In this document: one piece after another, positions 60,626 to 64,000 of the stretch
Position numbering within the stretch: the stretch's first letter is position 1
Layout: the number at the start of each line of letters is the position of its first letter
Assembly: GCF_001422045.1 (NCBI RefSeq)
Contig: NZ_LMLW01000007.1
Location: forward strand, 186,001-250,000
Direction of reading: 5' to 3'
From: Sphingomonas sp. Leaf242
Lineage (GTDB): Bacteria; Pseudomonadota; Alphaproteobacteria; Sphingomonadales; Sphingomonadaceae
Length of the DNA: 64,000 nucleotides
Notes under the pieces: generated by a model
What the model saw: the letters and a program-made list of their open reading frames with translations, nothing else
What the model was told of the DNA's origin: nothing
Database searches by the model: none
Program-made: the position numbers and the translations under genes

Positions 60626-62257
60626 ATGAACGACCTCCCCGCCGATTTCGTCACGCAGACGCCATCGCCCTCGCGCGCCGCGCTGTTGCGGCACGCGATC
60701 GAGCGCCCCGACCTCGCGTTCCTGATGGAGGCGCATAGCGGCCTGTCCGCCAAGATCGCCGAGGAAGCCGGGTTTGGCGGGATCTGGGCGTCGGGGCTCA
60801 GCATCTCGGCCAGCCTCGGCCTGCGCGACAGCAACGAGGCGTCGTGGACGCAGGTGCTCGACGTGCTGGAATACATGGCGGACGCCTGCGCGCTGCCGAT
60901 CCTGGTCGACGGCGACACCGGCTACGGCAATTTCAACAATGTCCGGCGGCTGGTGCGCAAACTCGGCGAACGCAACATCGCCGGCGTCTGCATCGAGGAC
61001 AAGCTGTTCCCGAAGACCAATTCGTTCATTGGCGAGGACCAGCCGCTGGCAGAGATCGGGGAATTCTGCGGCCGCATCACCGCGGGCAAGGACAGCCAGA
61101 CCAGCGACGATTTCGTCATCGTCGCACGGATCGAGGCGTTGATCTCGAGCCGGCCGATGGAAGAGGCGCTGCGCCGGGCCGAGGCGTACCACGCGGCCGG
61201 TGCCGATGCGATCCTGATCCATTCGAAGAAGGCCGAGCCGACCGAGATCTTCGAATTCTGCCGTCGCTGGGGCAACCGCGCGCCGGTCGTGATCGTCCCG
61301 ACCACCTATTATGCGACCCCGACCGACCTGTTCCGCGAGGCGGGCATCTCGACGGTGATCTGGGCGAACCACCTGATGCGCGCGTCGATCACGGCGATGC
61401 GCGAGACCGCCAGGACCATCCACGACGAACAGTCGCTGAGCAACGTCGAGGGCCGCGTGATCCCGGTCAAGGAGGTGTTCCGCCTGATGGGCAACGCCGA
61501 GCTCGAGGAGGCGGAGCGGCGCTATCTGCCCGAGACGCCGCGTCCGCGCGCGATCGTGTTGGCGGCGTCGGGCGGCGATCTCGGCGAACTGACGCGCGAC
61601 AAGCCCAAATGCATGATCGACGTGCGCGGCCAGTCGCTGCTCGCGCGCCAGGTCGCTACGTTCGCCGACAGTGGCATCCGCGACGTGACGGTGGTGCGCG
61701 GCTTTGCCAAGGACGCGGTGGCGGTGAAGGGCATCCGCACCGTCGACAATGATCGCTTCGCCGAGACCGGCGAGGCGTATTCGCTGGCGCAGGCGGATGC
61801 GGCGCTGACCGGTGAGCTGGTGGTGTCGTACGGCGACGTGCTGTTCCGCAACTACATCCTGGAAAGCTTGCTTTCGAGCAAGGCCGACGTCGTCCTCGCG
61901 GTCGACGCCGCGCAGCGCAAGGACACGCGCGTACGCGATCTGGTGCTCGCCGATCATCCCTTCTCGGGCGGTTATCTCGACGATGCGCCCGCGCACATGA
62001 TCCGGATGGGCAGCGATCTGGCCGCGGACGCGAGCGGCGAATGGGTTGGCCTCGCGCGATTCAGCGTGACCGGCGCGACATGGCTGCGTGAGGAGATCGC
62101 CGCGTTGTCCGCCGAGGGCTCGCTCGAAACCGCCGACCTGCCGCTGCTGCTTACCCGGATCGCCGCCAAGCACCCGGTGCGCGTCAAGTATTTCATGGGC
62201 CACTGGATGGACGTCAACACGCTCGCCGACGTCGCCGACGCGCGCAACTTCACCTGA
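60626..62257 (+). CDS. pepM: Phosphoenolpyruvate mutase fused to a nucleotidyltransferase
   Basis: A 543-residue two-domain protein. Residues 1-300 are PEP mutase: DGDTGYGN (95-102) and the diagnostic [10 protein letters not shown] motif (E124-S133), which separates true PEP mutases from isocitrate-lyase-like relatives. It turns PEP into phosphonopyruvate. Residues 305-543 are an NTP-transferase domain: [11 protein letters not shown] (312-322) and PKCM (327-330), with Asp residues in YGDVLF and GHWMDVN. The Gly-rich motif lacks the usual GxGxR arginine. The domain may cytidylate a phosphonate. ATG 60626 is chosen; the frame extends to 60548. The stop overlaps the ppd ATG (TGATG). Confidence 0.94.
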   Translation: MNDLPADFVTQTPSPSRAALLRHAIERPDLAFLMEAHSGLSAKIAEEAGFGGIWASGLSISASLGLRDSNEASWTQVLDVLEYMADACALPILVDGDTGYGNFNNVRRLVRKLGERNIAGVCIEDKLFPKTNSFIGEDQPLAEIGEFCGRITAGKDSQTSDDFVIVARIEALISSRPMEEALRRAEAYHAAGADAILIHSKKAEPTEIFEFCRRWGNRAPVVIVPTTYYATPTDLFREAGISTVIWANHLMRASITAMRETARTIHDEQSLSNVEGRVIPVKEVFRLMGNAELEEAERRYLPETPRPRAIVLAASGGDLGELTRDKPKCMIDVRGQSLLARQVATFADSGIRDVTVVRGFAKDAVAVKGIRTVDNDRFAETGEAYSLAQADAALTGELVVSYGDVLFRNYILESLLSSKADVVLAVDAAQRKDTRVRDLVLADHPFSGGYLDDAPAHMIRMGSDLAADASGEWVGLARFSVTGATWLREEIAALSAEGSLETADLPLLLTRIAAKHPVRVKYFMGHWMDVNTLADVADARNFT

Positions 62258-63393
62258 TGATCACCGCGGACGCCTTCATGGCCGAGGCATCGGCCGCCGG
62301 GTTCGATTTCTATACCGGCGTACCGTGCAGCTATCTGACGCCGCTGATCAACGGCGTGCTGTCCAATCGCGCGCTTCGCTATGTCGGCGCGGCGAGCGAG
62401 GGCGAGGCGGTCGCGATCGCCGCGGGCGCGTGGCTTGCCGGGCGCAGCACGGTGGCGATGTGCCAGAACTCCGGGCTCGGCAACATGGTCAATCCGCTGA
62501 CCTCGCTAAACGCACCCTTCCGAATTCCGACCCTGCTGGTGACGACGTGGCGCGGCCGGCCGGGCGAACCCGACGAACCGCAGCATGTCGTGATGGGCGA
62601 GGTCACGCATGACCTGCTGAGCCTGATGGGGATCGAGCACCGACCGTTCCCGAATGTCGACGCCGCGATCGTGCCGTCGTTGCGCGAGGCGGTCACTGCG
62701 ATGGACGCCGCATCTCAGCCTTTCGCGTTCGTCATGGCGAAAGGCGATGTCGCCGATACCGCGCTCGATCAGCGCCCACGTGATCTGCCTGCGCGAGGAC
62801 GACTTGCGGATTACGCGACGCGCGGCGCGCGACCGACACGTGTCGCGGCGCTCGAACGGTTCCTCGCGCTCACGGACGATTCGACCGCGGTGATCGCGAC
62901 CACCGGCAAGTCTGGCCGCGAACTGTTCACGCTCGCCGACCGCGAGCAGCATCTGTATCAGGTCGGATCGATGGGCGGCGCGGCCGGCATGGCACTTGGC
63001 GTCGCGCTTAATACCCCGAAGCGCGTAATCGTCATCGACGGCGACGGTGCGGCGCTGATGAAGCTCGGTACGCTGGCGACGATCGGGGCGGAGGCGCCAG
63101 CTAACCTGATCCACATCCTGTTCGATAACGGCGTACACGATTCGACCGGCGGGCAGGCGACGGTTTCGGCCTCGGTCGACTTCGCCGCGGTCGCGGTCGC
63201 CTGCGGCTATGGCTATGCCGCCTCTTGCGATGACCTTGACGGGTTCGAGCGGGCATGGGCCGAAGCCGCCACCGCCGGTCGCCCGGCAATGATCCACCTC
63301 CGCATCGCGCCCGGATCGATGGCGACGCTCGGCCGCCCGACCGTGACACCAGAGGCGGTCGCGCGGCGGTTCAAGGCGTTCCTCGCGCGGTGA
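62257..63393 (+). CDS. ppd: Phosphonopyruvate decarboxylase
   Basis: A 378-residue TPP enzyme that removes CO2 from phosphonopyruvate to give phosphonoacetaldehyde and so pulls the unfavourable PEP mutase step forward. Residues 13-24 (AAGFDFYTGVPC) and ASEGEAVAIAAGAWL around E48-A60 form the PYR half; VIDGDGAALMKLG (259-271) and DNGVHDSTGGQ (290-300) form the TPP/Mg2+ half. The length matches single-chain Ppd. It is translationally coupled to PepM upstream and by a GTGA overlap to the membrane protein downstream. Conversion to aminoethylphosphonate needs a transaminase not found here. Confidence 0.94.
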   Translation: MITADAFMAEASAAGFDFYTGVPCSYLTPLINGVLSNRALRYVGAASEGEAVAIAAGAWLAGRSTVAMCQNSGLGNMVNPLTSLNAPFRIPTLLVTTWRGRPGEPDEPQHVVMGEVTHDLLSLMGIEHRPFPNVDAAIVPSLREAVTAMDAASQPFAFVMAKGDVADTALDQRPRDLPARGRLADYATRGARPTRVAALERFLALTDDSTAVIATTGKSGRELFTLADREQHLYQVGSMGGAAGMALGVALNTPKRVIVIDGDGAALMKLGTLATIGAEAPANLIHILFDNGVHDSTGGQATVSASVDFAAVAVACGYGYAASCDDLDGFERAWAEAATAGRPAMIHLRIAPGSMATLGRPTVTPEAVARRFKAFLAR

Positions 63394-64000
63394 AGCGGTC
63401 CGCGATCCTGGCGGTCGTCATCGGGCTGATCCTCGCGGTCACGCTGATCGCCACGAACGATTTCGCGAAAATCCTGGACGCGTTGCGGCAGGCGGGATGG
63501 GGGATCGCACTCGTCGTGCTGCTCCACCTGCCACAGACGTTCGCATCGGCGATCGGCTGGCAGGAACTGCTCGACCGGCGCGCGCCCGTGTCGCGCTTGT
63601 ATGTTTTGCGCTGGATCCGCGAGTCGGTGAACGCGCTGCTACCGGTGGCACAGATCGGCGGCGATCTGGTACGCGCGCGGCTGCTGGCACGACGCGGACC
63701 ACCGCTCGCGCCATCGCTGGCCTCCTCGATGGGCGATCTGTCGGTCGAGGGCGCGACTCAGGCGATCTTCACGATCCTGTGCGTCGCGCTGCTGATCGCC
63801 GGACCGCATGGCGGCGAGGCGATGACGCTCGCGATCGGCGTCACAGTGGCGAGCATCGCGATGGCCGTGGCGTTCGTCGTCGCGCAGCGCTTCGGCCTGT
63901 TCGCGCTGATCGAACGCGGCGTCGCCCGCTGGACCAAGGCAAGCGATCTCACCGGACTGAACGCCGCCGTGCTGGCGCTGTACCGGAACCCCGCCAGACT
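63390..64000 (+). CDS. Lysylphosphatidylglycerol-synthase TM/flippase-like protein (partial)
   Basis: The first 203 residues of a membrane protein that continues past the window. GTG 63390 overlaps the ppd stop (GTGA). There are hydrophobic segments at AILAVVIGLILAVTLIA, GWGIALVVLLHLPQTFA, FTILCVALLIAGP and TLAIGVTVASIAMAVAFVV. The phrase LLPVAQIGGDLVRARLL is the usual signature of the flippase-like UPF0104/HpnL family, proteins related to the transmembrane half of MprF. It may help carry or transfer a phosphonate-modified lipid across the inner membrane; this is context only. Confidence 0.85.
   Translation, partial: MKRSAILAVVIGLILAVTLIATNDFAKILDALRQAGWGIALVVLLHLPQTFASAIGWQELLDRRAPVSRLYVLRWIRESVNALLPVAQIGGDLVRARLLARRGPPLAPSLASSMGDLSVEGATQAIFTILCVALLIAGPHGGEAMTLAIGVTVASIAMAVAFVVAQRFGLFALIERGVARWTKASDLTGLNAAVLALYRNPAR

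Noticed and set aside
1..64000. CRISPR arrays, tRNA or rRNA genes, prophage or IS elements
   Set aside because: No regularly spaced repeats, cloverleaf-like sequences, rRNA signatures, integrase or transposase motifs were seen on reading both strands.

Overview
The window looks like a chromosomal segment of a Sphingomonas-type alphaproteobacterium. The coding DNA is strongly GC-biased. There are five TonB-dependent receptors (TBDRs) with DEIVVTG-type plug starts, SapC and flavin-halogenase genes next to a receptor, and many translationally coupled ATGA overlaps. I saw no rRNA, tRNA, CRISPR array, intact insertion sequence or replication origin.

Layout. 1-3.2 kb: the end of a TMEM175-like channel gene, then a TetR repressor divergent from an MFS efflux/ADH pair, with two matching 16-bp palindromes between them. 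3.2-4.7 kb: a decayed stretch with a glutathione S-transferase (GST) pseudogene. 4.7-11.3 kb: a TBDR, SapC, cupin-like and flavin-dependent halogenase locus. 11.9-25.9 kb: redox, stress and regulatory genes (molybdo-oxidoreductase with a flavin reductase, redoxin, RidA, CorA, GST, MsrA/MsrB, LysR, TetR, MarR, NmrA-like). 25.3-27.1 kb: a DUF417, metallo-beta-lactamase-fold and small-protein operon.

27.3-41.2 kb is an amino-sugar glycan locus: GH29 alpha-L-fucosidase, an HGSNAT/NagX-type membrane acetyltransferase, GH89 alpha-N-acetylglucosaminidase, a TBDR, NagA, a GntR regulator and a GH2 glycosidase. The acetyltransferase/GH89 pair has the same two activities as the lysosomal HGSNAT/NAGLU steps of heparan degradation. 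41.6-43.7 kb is a siderophore-type TBDR. 43.7-53.7 kb is a fructan/sucrose locus: two GH32 enzymes, a TBDR, a sugar-porter MFS, a ROK fructokinase and a ROK repressor.

54-59 kb holds a second ROK regulator, an AT-rich palindrome like an Mlc/NagC operator, a TBDR and an exported glycerophosphodiester phosphodiesterase. 59-64 kb is a phosphonate biosynthesis cluster. It has PEP mutase fused to a nucleotidyltransferase, phosphonopyruvate decarboxylase and a membrane flippase-like protein on the plus strand. Divergent from these are a second nucleotidyltransferase and a PhyH-family dioxygenase. This points to a CMP-activated aminoethylphosphonate-type headgroup placed on a lipid or surface glycan. 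It is the most notable system here and it runs off the right edge.
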